DNA of 64,000 bases from Bradyrhizobium sp. 164. GTDB lineage: Bacteria; Pseudomonadota; Alphaproteobacteria; Rhizobiales; Xanthobacteraceae. The notes beneath the pieces are model-generated. The model was not told the origin of the DNA. It ran no database searches and was given only the letters and a program-made list of their open reading frames with translations. Location of the stretch: the NCBI RefSeq assembly GCF_023073715.1, contig NZ_JADPKA010000110.1, positions 1 through 64,000 of the forward strand, in the 5' to 3' direction. Of this stretch, positions 16,030-24,137 are shown in pieces; position 1 is the stretch's first letter, and each line of letters begins with the position of its first letter. A program made the position numbers and the translations under genes.

Positions 16030-16697
16030 GATTGTGCTCTCGATTGGGATGTCTGAACAAAGCTCCGCCGCGCGCTGGTCGCCCGAGCAACAGCGGAGTT
16101 AGGGATGGAGTTATTTTCTGGCTTCGATCCTAGTGGACCGCGATGCGCTCCGGCGGTCGGCGAACAGGCCGCTGTAGCCGATGCGCGGTGATACAGCTCT
16201 CCGTCGTCGCGTCTGCACAGCGCAGCGCGTTCAGAGCCGAAGCCGGCTGCAACGCTTTGCGAAGGACGCAGATTTGATCGGATTGCCGCATGATGAACGA
16301 CCTCGTTTGGACACCGCAGATCGTAAAAGCGATCGCAATCCAGTCAATGAAACGAAATCAGCTTTGTTTTTGCTGCAAGGCAATGATCGCCTCGCCCGTG
16401 ACCCAACCGCTGAAAGATTTGCAATCGTGACCGCAATTTCGACTGCTTCGCGGACCACAAAATCGGACCGAATGACGCGCGGAAGCACCTCAATCTATGC
16501 TGTGTCTCGTGCGCGCGCACGCAGTCGTCTGCGATGGATGGCCATCTCACGCGGTTCGTGCTGGCCCGCCACACAACAAAGCAAATTCATTTCATCGCCA
16601 GAGCTGACGCTCACCAGCCAGCCCATCGACGGCTTTTTGTTCGTGAGCTCATCGTACGCGATTGCCCCCAACAGCTCAGACTTCTAGCTCAACACCG
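16030..16697. other. Gene-poor stretch upstream of sulfur operon
   Basis: About 670 bases that should contain the promoter of the dioxygenase operon (minus strand). Frames present on both strands are Arg/Ser-rich with no ribosome site. No repeat, tRNA or operator could be supported. Confidence 0.3.
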
Positions 16698-17639
16698 TTA
16701 GAAGATGATCGCGCGCCTGATGGGATGAGTTGAATCGAAGGTTCGCTCAAACAACTTGAGCAGCTCGCGCGTGAAGTGGTGCCCTTCATTCTTCAGATCA
16801 CGAAAAACCGGGTCATCCCGCTGCTCTTTGGTGAGCCCCTTAAGATGCTCACGAATTTCAGGTTTCTCCAGTTGGTTCAGAAATCGGTCGTAACTCCTCA
16901 AGACCTGCCGACAATCGTGCTTACCGCAGATGTCGAGCAAACGATCGATGACAGTCATGTTGAACAGCTTCTCGAGCTCCTCTATCTTCTTATCGCGCCG
17001 GAGATCGGCAGTCGCCGCAACGCTGAACAAGCCGCCGGCGTAAAGCAGCTTGCGGGAAAAAATGAGCTTTATATTTCTAATGCCCCAGGGCTTCTTCTTC
17101 GGACCCTCGACGGTCTTGAACTCGTAATCCACGGCCATGGTCCGATAATAACGAACAATGTCGTTGAGCAAAAACAGCGCGAGCTGATGATCGGTGATGG
17201 TGTCGGCTATATATCGCTCTAGGATCGATCTACGAACGCTCTTGAGCCCGGCATCGTTGAACAGCCATTCGCCTTCCAGCAGGAGGAGCATGCGCCGCGT
17301 GATGTTCTGGTTGCTGTCGTTTTCCCCGCCGATATTGTGCAGAAGGGTTTCTCGCGGCTCGATTTTTGCGAAAGCCCCATCCTCCGCGGGTTCAATCGGC
17401 ACAACCCGTTCAATTTCGGATTTTACCTTGTGTACCCAATCGGGCGTTTCCTCCGGTTTCGGCCCGGTGGTTACGACATAGAAGTCGATATCAGATCCCT
17501 CTGAAGCTTCCCGCCGCGCATAGGAGCCGTTAACGAAAACCATTTCGTCCGAGGGCACCAGATCTTTGATATTGCTCCGCAACTTTTCAAGTTGTTTCTC
17601 GGAATAATGCTTTGCTCGTTCAATCGCCTCGGTCACCAA
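16698..17639 (-). CDS. Nucleotidyltransferase (pol beta superfamily), partner of HD hydrolase
   Basis: A 313-residue protein. The N-terminal NTase signature VNGSYARREASEGSDIDFYV (about 36-55) gives the hG(G/S) motif with Gly38-Ser39 and the acidic pair Asp50 and Asp52; a third metal ligand may be in AKIEPRE (about 90). The rest is helical: NQNITRRMLLLLEGEWLFND, TDHQLALFLLNDIVRYYRTM and KLIFSRKLLYAGGLFSVAAT. I cannot place it in the CD-NTase (cGAS-like) set or the small MNT set; it looks like a full-length NTase with a C-terminal helical domain. Start TTG 17639 or GTG 17636, behind GGGAG. It overlaps the end of the HD gene by 20 bases, so the two are translated together. Confidence 0.72.
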   Translation of the reverse strand: MVTEAIERAKHYSEKQLEKLRSNIKDLVPSDEMVFVNGSYARREASEGSDIDFYVVTTGPKPEETPDWVHKVKSEIERVVPIEPAEDGAFAKIEPRETLLHNIGGENDSNQNITRRMLLLLEGEWLFNDAGLKSVRRSILERYIADTITDHQLALFLLNDIVRYYRTMAVDYEFKTVEGPKKKPWGIRNIKLIFSRKLLYAGGLFSVAATADLRRDKKIEELEKLFNMTVIDRLLDICGKHDCRQVLRSYDRFLNQLEKPEIREHLKGLTKEQRDDPVFRDLKNEGHHFTRELLKLFERTFDSTHPIRRAIIF

Positions 17640-18678
17640 ACAGATCTCCCATTTCGTGCACTTCCTTCATTTCATGAAGGTCGACTTGCAGCGCCGCGGA
17701 TCTCCGTGTTTGCAAATAGCGCTTTTTATCGTCTCGCTCAAAGAAATCGCTATTCTGGTCCACGAAGAATCTTCTTATCGTAACTCCGATAGTTCCGCTA
17801 ACGGACCTGGTAACCAACTCGTCAAAATTCCTACTTCTCAGCAAGTTGCGGAGCCCAGGCAACTTTCTGAAGATGGCATCCTCAGTAGAGAAATAATCCT
17901 CCCGTTCAATGTCAGCCAAGTGCTGCCTCATGAAAACCTGGCAAGCCAGATCAGCCAATACACCTGCCTTCGAATTGATGACATGCGTATAGATCTGATC
18001 CTTGTATAACCAGAATTGATCGACCGTTTGCCGGTCGGCGGCGCTAGACCTGTTTACTGCGGCAGCGACAACGAGCTCGGGGGCCAAGGGACTAATCGAG
18101 GGCCTCGTATATGCTCTCGTTCTAAGAATTCCTTCGATCGTGTCAAAATTGATCGGACCAGAGAAGAAGCCGTGGTAGCTGGCATCTTGCCCCGAGATGA
18201 GGGCGATCACTCTGTCGGCATCTATTCCGTAAGTTCGCAAAGTCTGCGAAAGTGATTGACCAATGGAAACGCGACCCCTGATAATGTCCTTCGTGGCTTC
18301 ATGATGATCGATTTCAAACAGCTCCTTGAAGACCGGCTCCAGGGAGTGCGAGAGCGGCGCGTGGCCCACGTCATGCAGAGCGGCAGCCGCGAAGATAAGT
18401 CGTCGGTCATGATCGGGTAATCCGCAGGCGCGGCTGTACATGAGACTGAGCCGCGCGACACCTAAACTATGCTGGTAGCGCGTGTAGCGCGTATTGCCCC
18501 AAACGCCATTCGGATTTTGCACGAGAACGTAATCGATACCCCCGAGGAACCTGATGGAACGAAGACGCTGGAATGCTGGCGTGGAAACTATCTCAAGCAG
18601 GAACGGATCCTCCACGCCCCAGGATTTCAAATCCATGGGATTTGAGAAATCATAGGCGTGGAGATCGTCGGCACTCAT
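17620..18678 (-). CDS. HD-domain phosphohydrolase (SAMHD1/dGTPase-like superfamily)
   Basis: A protein of about 352 residues. STPAFQRLRSIRFLGGIDYV, then TRYTRYQHSLGVARLSLMYS and FAAAALHDVGHAPLSHSLEP follow the dGTPase/SAMHD1 order: a QRLR lead, RYxHS with the first metal His, then the HDxGHxPxxH core. FEIDHHEATKDIIRG is the usual next helix with HE. No regulatory SAM domain is present. The family cleaves dNTPs or other nucleotides; here the substrate is unknown. The first ATG (18678) is preferred; GTG 18708 extends it by ten codons. The HD gene comes first and the NTase overlaps its end. A nucleotide-making and a nucleotide-degrading enzyme in one operon invites comparison with antiphage nucleotide systems. 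Confidence 0.8.
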   Translation of the reverse strand: MSADDLHAYDFSNPMDLKSWGVEDPFLLEIVSTPAFQRLRSIRFLGGIDYVLVQNPNGVWGNTRYTRYQHSLGVARLSLMYSRACGLPDHDRRLIFAAAALHDVGHAPLSHSLEPVFKELFEIDHHEATKDIIRGRVSIGQSLSQTLRTYGIDADRVIALISGQDASYHGFFSGPINFDTIEGILRTRAYTRPSISPLAPELVVAAAVNRSSAADRQTVDQFWLYKDQIYTHVINSKAGVLADLACQVFMRQHLADIEREDYFSTEDAIFRKLPGLRNLLRSRNFDELVTRSVSGTIGVTIRRFFVDQNSDFFERDDKKRYLQTRRSAALQVDLHEMKEVHEMGDLFGDRGD

Positions 18679-18708
18679 ATGCGCCGAAGGAAATGAACTT
18701 TGTATCAC

Positions 18709-19361
18709 TTAGCATCCGATCTGTTCGGATGGTATTTTAGCATGTCGGCGCGTCGGTCAAAGTAAAATTCCCCATCGGCGACTCTCGCGACCATCTCTCT
18801 GAAGATCGGCACTCCCCAGCTCGTCGTCAACCGCCCGGATGCACTCGGAGACTATCTTTTCGCGCAAGGATCAACGCTGGCCTGTGCTCAGGTCCGAGGT
18901 AAGTGGCGGCTCCAACTGACACACGTTCGTCTGGCTTAGATCGACCGAGAGACCTTGTCGGCTGACCTCGGATGCCGCGGTGGATGTGGCGGAGAAAGGG
19001 ATCCGGGCACAGCCAGGTTCTGTCAAAACTCGATTTTGGCAGTCAGCGCTGCATACTTCTGTTTTAGCTCGGCTTGCCGCGCACTGATGTGGGCGATCTA
19101 TACTGAATTTGCGCTTTAGAGCTCGCGCTTGATCGCGGTTTTGCCATGAAATGCGTCAACGGCGCGCGCGCATGCTTTATGAGGAGCGACCGAACACGCA
19201 CGGAGCGTAGGCGTCCGCGCCGCAGCACAATACGGTATCTGGCAGCGGCATCATTCCGCGTCACGCGCGATGTCGCTAGTTGCGCGGGAATATTGAAATA
19301 ATGGCCAGCCTTTCCAACTCAGCAATGCTCGCGAACCTTAAGGGCAAAAAAGATTTGAGAC
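18709..19361. other. Gene-poor stretch between HD operon and hipBA
   Basis: About 650 bases. It must hold the HD operon promoter (near 18,710-18,800, minus strand). A minus-strand remnant near 19,020-19,100 reads ARQAELKQKYAALTAKIEF but has no start. No other signal was identified. Confidence 0.3.
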
Positions 19362-20609
19362 TTACCTCGGATCCAGAACCAAGCTCATCTCGCGGATTTT
19401 TCCATCGATCTTTTCGAGGACAGCCGTCGGAACAACATCCCGCTCAGGAAGCTTCCACCAAAGATCGTTCACCGATGAAACGACTTGCTTGACGGCCGAG
19501 ATGACGGCGGGATCCGGTAGCCGCGCCCGGTTGGCAAACTTCCGCCAACGATCCGGAGTAAGTGCCTTGAAGGACTTCTCGCCTCCCAATGACAGCGCCA
19601 TGTCGTCCTTTGGAAAATAGGCCGTGGTCGACAGCACGTCGTACACTGGGGCGATGGCCGGAGTGCAACCGTCGCCCGGATAGATCGCGGACCAATTTTT
19701 CAAGTGCATGTCTCCGTTCCCGACAAGCGCGGCAAGAGCCAGGCGGCGAACAAATTCGAGTGCGGCATCTGTCGACACCGCAACATTCAGTGCGGAGGCG
19801 ATATCGTGGTATGAAGCGTCGTCGTACTTTTTGGATGGTTGCCGGCCGAAAACCTGAGCAAAGTCTTCGATATGTATCCGACTGCCTTCGGGGCCCCTAT
19901 CGAAACGCTTCACCAACAGAACCTTACCGGTTGAGAGGGTGTTGAACTCTTCGGGTATTTCCTCGAAATCGGATTTTTCAACAAGCTCTCGTTGAGGCAC
20001 ATCCATACCGATGGCCTCCGAGAGTGCCAGGATGGCGAACTCATTTTCCGACAATCCGACAAGATTGGTTGAAGGGAATTTCGCAATGTATTGGCCCTGC
20101 TCGTCGCCGATGGACAAGGTTAGTCCGCCTGCCCTGCCCGTGTTCTTCATCACAGAGAGCTTCATCTGAACTCCGGCCAGAGAAAAGCGGGCTTTGATCG
20201 CATGCAGATCGTCTTGAGCAGCTCTCGTGGTGGTGCCGTCGCTCGGCACGACGCGCACGGCGCCCGGCAAGTCCGTGCCAAGCGCAGCCAGCAGGTCGAA
20301 ATCGTTACCCGGCCTCACCGCTCCTGCGTGGTGCTTCTCCATTGCCTCGCGGAGCCTGTCCTCAGGCAACATGTTCGCAAAGAATGCCGGCAAGACGTGC
20401 GCCGCGGGCTTCGGATCTTTGCGAAGGCCACCGTCGACAGAGCGCAAGGAAAGACTCAAGATGGGAGGCCTCGCCATGGCTCGATAGGCTGGATCGAGGC
20501 TGAAGGCGTTGAAATCGCCCGGGGTGCGTACCAGCGTTCCGACCTGTAGCTTTTGAAGGAACACGTCGAGCGATTGGATGGTTTTGGGGGCGCGGACCTG
20601 GACACTCAT
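19362..20609 (-). CDS. hipA: HipA-type serine/threonine kinase toxin
   Basis: A 415-residue HipA-like kinase. HipA phosphorylates glutamyl-tRNA synthetase or, in relatives, other tRNA synthetases, and slows growth. Seen here: the N-terminal lobe FFANMLPEDRLREAMEKHHA, the ATP-binding LAGVQMKLSVMKN and QGQYIAKFPST (Lys), ENEFAILALSEAIGMDVPQ, the catalytic loop LVGNGDMHLKNWSAIY and the metal-binding PVYDVLSTTAYFP. The canonical ANGDAHLKN is kept with Ala replaced by Met. The length is close to E. coli HipA (440). It follows hipB with an ATGA overlap, so antitoxin is made first. Autophosphorylation and target are not testable here. GC and codon use resemble the surroundings. Confidence 0.88.
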   Translation of the reverse strand: MSVQVRAPKTIQSLDVFLQKLQVGTLVRTPGDFNAFSLDPAYRAMARPPILSLSLRSVDGGLRKDPKPAAHVLPAFFANMLPEDRLREAMEKHHAGAVRPGNDFDLLAALGTDLPGAVRVVPSDGTTTRAAQDDLHAIKARFSLAGVQMKLSVMKNTGRAGGLTLSIGDEQGQYIAKFPSTNLVGLSENEFAILALSEAIGMDVPQRELVEKSDFEEIPEEFNTLSTGKVLLVKRFDRGPEGSRIHIEDFAQVFGRQPSKKYDDASYHDIASALNVAVSTDAALEFVRRLALAALVGNGDMHLKNWSAIYPGDGCTPAIAPVYDVLSTTAYFPKDDMALSLGGEKSFKALTPDRWRKFANRARLPDPAVISAVKQVVSSVNDLWWKLPERDVVPTAVLEKIDGKIREMSLVLDPR

Positions 20610-20908
20610 TGATCATCGTCCCGATCGGTTGTGAAGGCCGGCCGGTCTTCGTCGTCGGAAGGGCGAAGCAGAGCATTGACGCCCGGGACCATTGCTTGTG
20701 GGATCAGCATCAACTCCATACCCAGCGCGCGGGCGACGTTGATCAGGGTCGTGGCACGCGCGGCGGCCGCGCCCTGCTCGATATCACGGTAACGAGGCCT
20801 GGAAATCCCGGCGCGTTCGGCCACCTGCTCTTGAGTCAGACCCGCTTGTTTCCTGGCATCCCGGAGGAGGCGCCCTAGCTGGAAGGTGGTCTCCGAACCG
20901 CGCTCCAT
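20606..20908 (-). CDS. hipB: HipB-type antitoxin, HTH repressor
   Basis: A DNA-binding antitoxin of about 100 residues. ETTFQLGRLLRDARKQAGLT then QEQVAERAGISRPRYRDIEQ is a classic Xre-type helix-turn-helix (about residues 5-45 from ATG 20908), followed by TTLINVARALGMELMLIPQA, a hydrophobic strand used by HipB for dimerising, and an acidic disordered tail (SDDEDRPAFTTDRDDDQ). TTG 20938 would add ten residues. The stop overlaps the hipA start. It probably binds the operator repeats just upstream (see 20,930-21,035) and represses the operon, with HipA enhancing binding. Confidence 0.88.
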   Translation of the reverse strand: MERGSETTFQLGRLLRDARKQAGLTQEQVAERAGISRPRYRDIEQGAAAARATTLINVARALGMELMLIPQAMVPGVNALLRPSDDEDRPAFTTDRDDDQ

Positions 20909-20929
20909 GAGCTGTACTCGTACCTTTTG

Positions 20930-21035
20930 TTCAAACAAAGATACGTATACATACCCCCCCAGGCATTAGCGTCAAGCCATTATGTTCCGTTTATGTATCT
21001 TTTTTATAACAAAGATCCGTAAACGTATCATTTAG
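20930..21035 (-). promoter_or_regulatory. Repeated operator-like elements upstream of hipBA
   Basis: Two similar blocks lie in the promoter: AACAAAGATACGTATACAT (about 20,934-20,952) and AACAAAGATCCGTAAACG followed by TATCA (about 21,010-21,032). Between them TTTATGTATC (about 20,990-21,000) is a reversed part of the same core. GATACGTATA and ACGTATC are near-palindromic. Spacing and symmetry suit dimeric HipB binding at several sites, as in the E. coli hipBA promoter. The AT-rich character differs from the surrounding sequence. Confidence 0.55.
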
Positions 21036-21109
21036 GGCAGTGGATTTCCGATGCCGCACGCGACGGATCTTCGGTGATGCGGAAGCCGCTTAAGACCCAC
21101 TCCCGCGGC

Positions 21110-21405
21110 GAGAGCGGTCGATTGGCTATCGGCGTTCACGCCTTCCTCTCGGCTGGTGGTGTCTTCGGGCTACCTCGACCACCGGCATCGTTACGCCTGT
21201 CGAGACACATCTGGTCGACGGGACGAGAGACAATCTGGTCACCGATCTCATCAACTCCGCCATTGACGCTACCCTCGTGGCGGAGCCGGTTCCAAGATGG
21301 AGCGACAGGCCGTTGTTAGTCTGGAGCGAACGCGTTGTTGTCGCTCTTCCAGAGAATCATTCATTGGAGGCGCGAACGATGGCTGCATGCGCTCATCCAC
21401 AGTAG
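21110..21405 (+). pseudogene. LysR-family regulator fragment, frameshifted
   Basis: A degenerate piece of a LysR ligand-binding domain. One frame reads GRLAIGVHAFLSAGGVFGL and then breaks; a second frame continues with DGTRDNLVTDLINSAID, AEPVPRWSDRPLLVWSERVV and VALPENHSLEART before a stop. That order (GxLxIG at strand one, then DxxxxxEP-PRW...PLLxWSERxVVALPExH) is the recognised substrate domain of LysR proteins of one subgroup. At least one frameshift separates the pieces and the HTH part is absent. It is probably island debris next to the integrase. Confidence 0.6.
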
Positions 21406-21684
21406 GTTCGCCATCGTTGCATTGTGCTTTTGGTACGGCGCAGTGTGACGGCAGGTTGTTGTCCCCCCATAAATCCGTGCTCGGCTTGTGCGTGCGAAAG
21501 CCCCACAGATTAACGGGTATTCGTCCTATTTGTACGCCATAGCCACCCGGCAGCCCTACCCCAGCTCTAGCTTCCTTCCTTGCTAAGGAAGCCCAATATC
21601 TTTTTGCCTCGTTCAGTCGAAGACACGGGCGACGAGGACGAAATCACTCGGATCGATGTATTTGGGTTGCGAGGTAATAGGAAA

Positions 21685-21987
21685 ATGTCGCGTGATGTGA
21701 AACGCAAGAACCGTGGCATGCCGCCGCCAGCGACGTTCGATTTCGATAAGCTGCCGGGCAGCTCCAATTTGACGGCACTGGAGGTCGCCGCGATCATCCG
21801 GCGTACGCCTGGAGCGCTCGAGCAATGGCGACGCAATCCGGACCACCCGTTGAGATGGCGCTACGTCGATGGACGCCCGCTCTATCGCGTCGATGCAGTG
21901 CGCGACTATTTGGATGGGTGCGATAACACTGTTAGGCGCCCTCAGCCGCATAATGCTCGCGGAGACGACCCAGCAGTTCGGCCTTAA
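21685..21987 (+). CDS. AlpA/excisionase-like HTH protein
   Basis: A protein of about 100 residues whose start at 21685 follows GAGGT ten bases upstream; the in-frame extension to 21580 has no ribosome site. The lead is MSRDVKRKNRGMPPPATFD; the core NLTALEVAAIIRRTPGALEQ then WRRNPDHPLRWRYVDGRPLY and RVDAVRDYLDG is a MerR-like winged helix of the AlpA/excisionase type (helix, turn, wing with RWRYVDGRPLYRVDAV). Such proteins activate or direct excision by integrases of the P4 type. It runs opposite to the integrase and the two 3' ends overlap by 56 bases. I infer a regulatory or directionality role, unproven. Confidence 0.65.
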   Translation: MSRDVKRKNRGMPPPATFDFDKLPGSSNLTALEVAAIIRRTPGALEQWRRNPDHPLRWRYVDGRPLYRVDAVRDYLDGCDNTVRRPQPHNARGDDPAVRP

Positions 21988-23290
21988 TAGCGTCGAGCGG
22001 ATTCGTCCGCTGCAGCCGCACGACCTTGCCGACCCGTTTCGCGCCGACCAACTGCGCGATGTAGTCATGTGCAGCTTCAAACGCCATCTTGCGGATGATC
22101 CACTGTTCGTCGTGGTTGTAGACCTGATCGATGCCCCGCGGCTTTTGCCCGACGCACAGCCGCTGGATCTCGTTGTCGTAGCCGCACCGTGACATGATGG
22201 TGCGCAAGCTGCGCCTTAAATCATGCATGGTGAATCTGGCGACACCTGCTTCCTTCACCAGGCGGCTAACCATCTTGGTAAAACCCGACATCTGGCCGCC
22301 GGTCTTCGGTGACGGGAAGACATAGTCGGAGGTTGCCCGCTGGAAGTATTTCGCCGCAGAGAGCACCTCGTCAACGAGGTGGGTGCGTGGTACGTCGTGG
22401 TGCAGCCCCATCTTGGTCCACGCCGCATCGAAGGTAACGCGATCATCCATGATGTGCTTTCGCCACTCGATTGTGGTTGGCTCGCTTCGCCGCGGGCCGC
22501 TGAGCAGGCACATGCGCGTCAATAGCCCAAACGCTCCAAGCTTGCCGGCCGCCTGCCAGACCTTGATGATCTCGTCGTCGGTCAGCGCCCGTCCTTTTGT
22601 GCGACGGCCGAGCCGCTGCGCCCGGGTTTCCTTCGGCGCGCGATAGCCGGCGAGCACGTTGTGCTCGACGTAACCTTCACCGACACACCATTCGAGGAAT
22701 GTGTGGGCGTGCTTGCGCAGGTCCTTGGCTGCGCCGCGCTTGCCAGTCTTGGCGATCTTATCCACCGCCGCCATGATTTGCCGCCGCGTCAGTTCGCCGA
22801 TGGCGAGATCGACATGAGCCTTGAGACCGCGCCTGAGCGCCGACATCGCTGGCTTCCAGTTGACGACTTGGCGTCCAGTCAGCGATGTTTCGTAGGGGCC
22901 GTCCTCAACGATCAGGTTCGCCAGCGTGATGCACTCCCGCTCGGCCTGCTGTTGTCGTTTGGCCTCACGCTTGGCGTCGTTCGGATCGCCCCCCTTGGCC
23001 ACCTCGCCGGCGGCGATGGTGGCGGCCTGGCGCGCGGCTTTCTCGTTGAACTTGGGCCATGCACCCAACGTCTTGCGTTGCGTGCCCCTCGCCTCAGGCT
23101 TGGTGAACAGGTAGACCCAAGTCCGGCCGCCAGTCGCGCGCATCCTGATCGCAAGCCCAGGCTGCTCGGTGTCGTGTAAGTAGTGCTGGGACTTGCCCGA
23201 CGGCAGCGCGGCCGCGCGGATCGCCGCATCAGTGAGCCTGAAGTAGTTCGTCCTCGCTCCAGCGCTGAGGGCTTTGTCGCTCGCTTCCAT
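21932..23290 (-). CDS. Tyrosine recombinase/integrase (P4-like)
   Basis: A 452-residue integrase of a genomic island. The N-terminus has the DUF4102-like arm-binding region (LRLT-type, here RLTDAAIRAAALPSGKSQHY, LHDTEQPGLAIRMRATGGRT), then a core-binding helical domain (LGAWPKFNEKAARQAATIAA onward). The catalytic domain begins at about 240: the first Arg in CLLSGPRRSEPTTIEWRKHI, the HxxR box in FTMHDLRRSLRTIM, and the nucleophile Tyr in GIDQVYNHDEQWIIRK. All catalytic residues expected of the R-K-HxxR-Y set can be seen (Lys not assigned). It reads toward the island and lies 260 bases from the tRNA-Val fragment at 23,551, as expected for an enzyme that integrates at that tRNA. Confidence 0.9.
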   Translation of the reverse strand: MEASDKALSAGARTNYFRLTDAAIRAAALPSGKSQHYLHDTEQPGLAIRMRATGGRTWVYLFTKPEARGTQRKTLGAWPKFNEKAARQAATIAAGEVAKGGDPNDAKREAKRQQQAERECITLANLIVEDGPYETSLTGRQVVNWKPAMSALRRGLKAHVDLAIGELTRRQIMAAVDKIAKTGKRGAAKDLRKHAHTFLEWCVGEGYVEHNVLAGYRAPKETRAQRLGRRTKGRALTDDEIIKVWQAAGKLGAFGLLTRMCLLSGPRRSEPTTIEWRKHIMDDRVTFDAAWTKMGLHHDVPRTHLVDEVLSAAKYFQRATSDYVFPSPKTGGQMSGFTKMVSRLVKEAGVARFTMHDLRRSLRTIMSRCGYDNEIQRLCVGQKPRGIDQVYNHDEQWIIRKMAFEAAHDYIAQLVGAKRVGKVVRLQRTNPLDAIKAELLGRLREHYAAEGA

Positions 23291-23550
23291 CGTCCCTACC
23301 CTTTCCTTTTGTCCCGCTCCCGCGACATCCCAGGCGAGAGCCGATAAATCGATGACAACCCGTTCGCTTCACGTTCCTCTATTGTGCCCGCAGGGAAAAA
23401 TCACGGCGGGTACAACGGGGGCATACAAAAATATGGGATGTCCCGCCATGGACCATTGCGGTCGCATATGGACAGCTAGCCCCCTTAAGGCAGACACTTG
23501 TGCAACTTTACTGTGGCGGGATTTGGTTGGCGGCGATCTACAGATTGTGG
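23291..23550. other. Integrase promoter region up to the attachment site
   Basis: This carries the promoter of the minus-strand integrase. The sequence just left of 23,551 does not complete a tRNA: no GGGCGCA-type acceptor strand, no D-arm, no CTCCC anticodon stem. Confidence 0.4.
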
Positions 23551-23595
23551 TTCACACGGGAGAGGTCCAAGGTTCGATCCCTTGTGCGCCCACCA
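23551..23595 (+). other. Island attachment site: 3' half of tRNA-Val(CAC)
   Basis: The 45 bases spell a tRNA 3' half: anticodon loop TTCACAC (anticodon CAC, valine), 3' anticodon-stem strand GGGAG, variable loop AGGTC, T-arm CAAGG/TTCGATC/CCTTG with five perfect pairs, acceptor strand TGCGCCC, discriminator A and CCA. The 5' half is missing, so this is not an active gene but the displaced 3' end left by integration. The intact tRNA-Val should lie at the other end of the island. A val-tRNA gene is the recognised insertion site of a Bradyrhizobium symbiosis island (my recollection), which supports this reading. Confidence 0.82.
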
Positions 23596-23811
23596 TTCCT
23601 TTTCCTGAACCCTACCGGTTTTGAATGATCGTCGACGCTGATGGTGTTCGGCGACCCGTCTCAACCAAAAATGCGAAAACAACCCCATGCACAGTAGCCG
23701 ACATCAGCCGGATCAAGGGGTTAGACTTCTACGACTTTTCCGAATCAACGATTGACTCGTCGGGCAAAACAGGGGCAGGATGACATCATCCGCGGAGAAG
23801 CCCGCCAGACG

Positions 23812-24018
23812 ATGAGTTGGAACGAAGCCGAGATCCTCGCGGCCCGTCGCAAGATCCTCAAATCCGCACAAGACATGCTGGCTGGACAGCTCTCTTACAT
23901 CGAGGGCGCACGGAACATTGTTACCGCCAGCACGAAAGCACGCCTCGACGAGCGGGACGTCGACCTGCTGCCCTTTGTCGGCATCGTTTCCGAGACAGAC
24001 GCGCTACCCCTTTGGTGA
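23812..24018 (+). CDS. Conserved hypothetical protein, possibly C-terminally truncated
   Basis: A frame of about 68 residues: MSWNEAEILAARRKILKSAQ, then DMLAGQLSYIEGARNIVTAS, TKARLDERDVDLLPFVGIVS and ETDALPLW. The order (helical lead, LxGxxSxIEGARxIV, then LxxDDxDLLPFVGIxSETDxLPLG) is one I recall from unnamed rhizobial cytoplasmic proteins, usually about twice this length. The stop right after LPLW is where such relatives continue, so this copy may be truncated or may simply be the short form. It is the first gene on the core side of the attachment site. Confidence 0.5.
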   Translation: MSWNEAEILAARRKILKSAQDMLAGQLSYIEGARNIVTASTKARLDERDVDLLPFVGIVSETDALPLW

Positions 24019-24137
24019 GATGAGAAAGCAGCCGATGGCGCTCTCTCGCCGATCCCGGCAAGCTGAGCGACGACCAACATCGGAAACGATGCGCGGGCAA
24101 TGTAGAATGCGTTCTGAAACATCCGGAGGAGCGGCGC

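Noticed and set aside
23480..23595. Complete tRNA gene at the attachment site
   Set aside because: Only the 3' half folds as tRNA-Val. The upstream bases have no acceptor 5' strand, no D-arm and no CTCCC pairing partner for GGGAG.
1..23595. Symbiosis (nod/nif/fix) or conjugation genes
   Set aside because: None was found in the part of the island visible here. They could lie to the left, outside the window, but this cannot be claimed.
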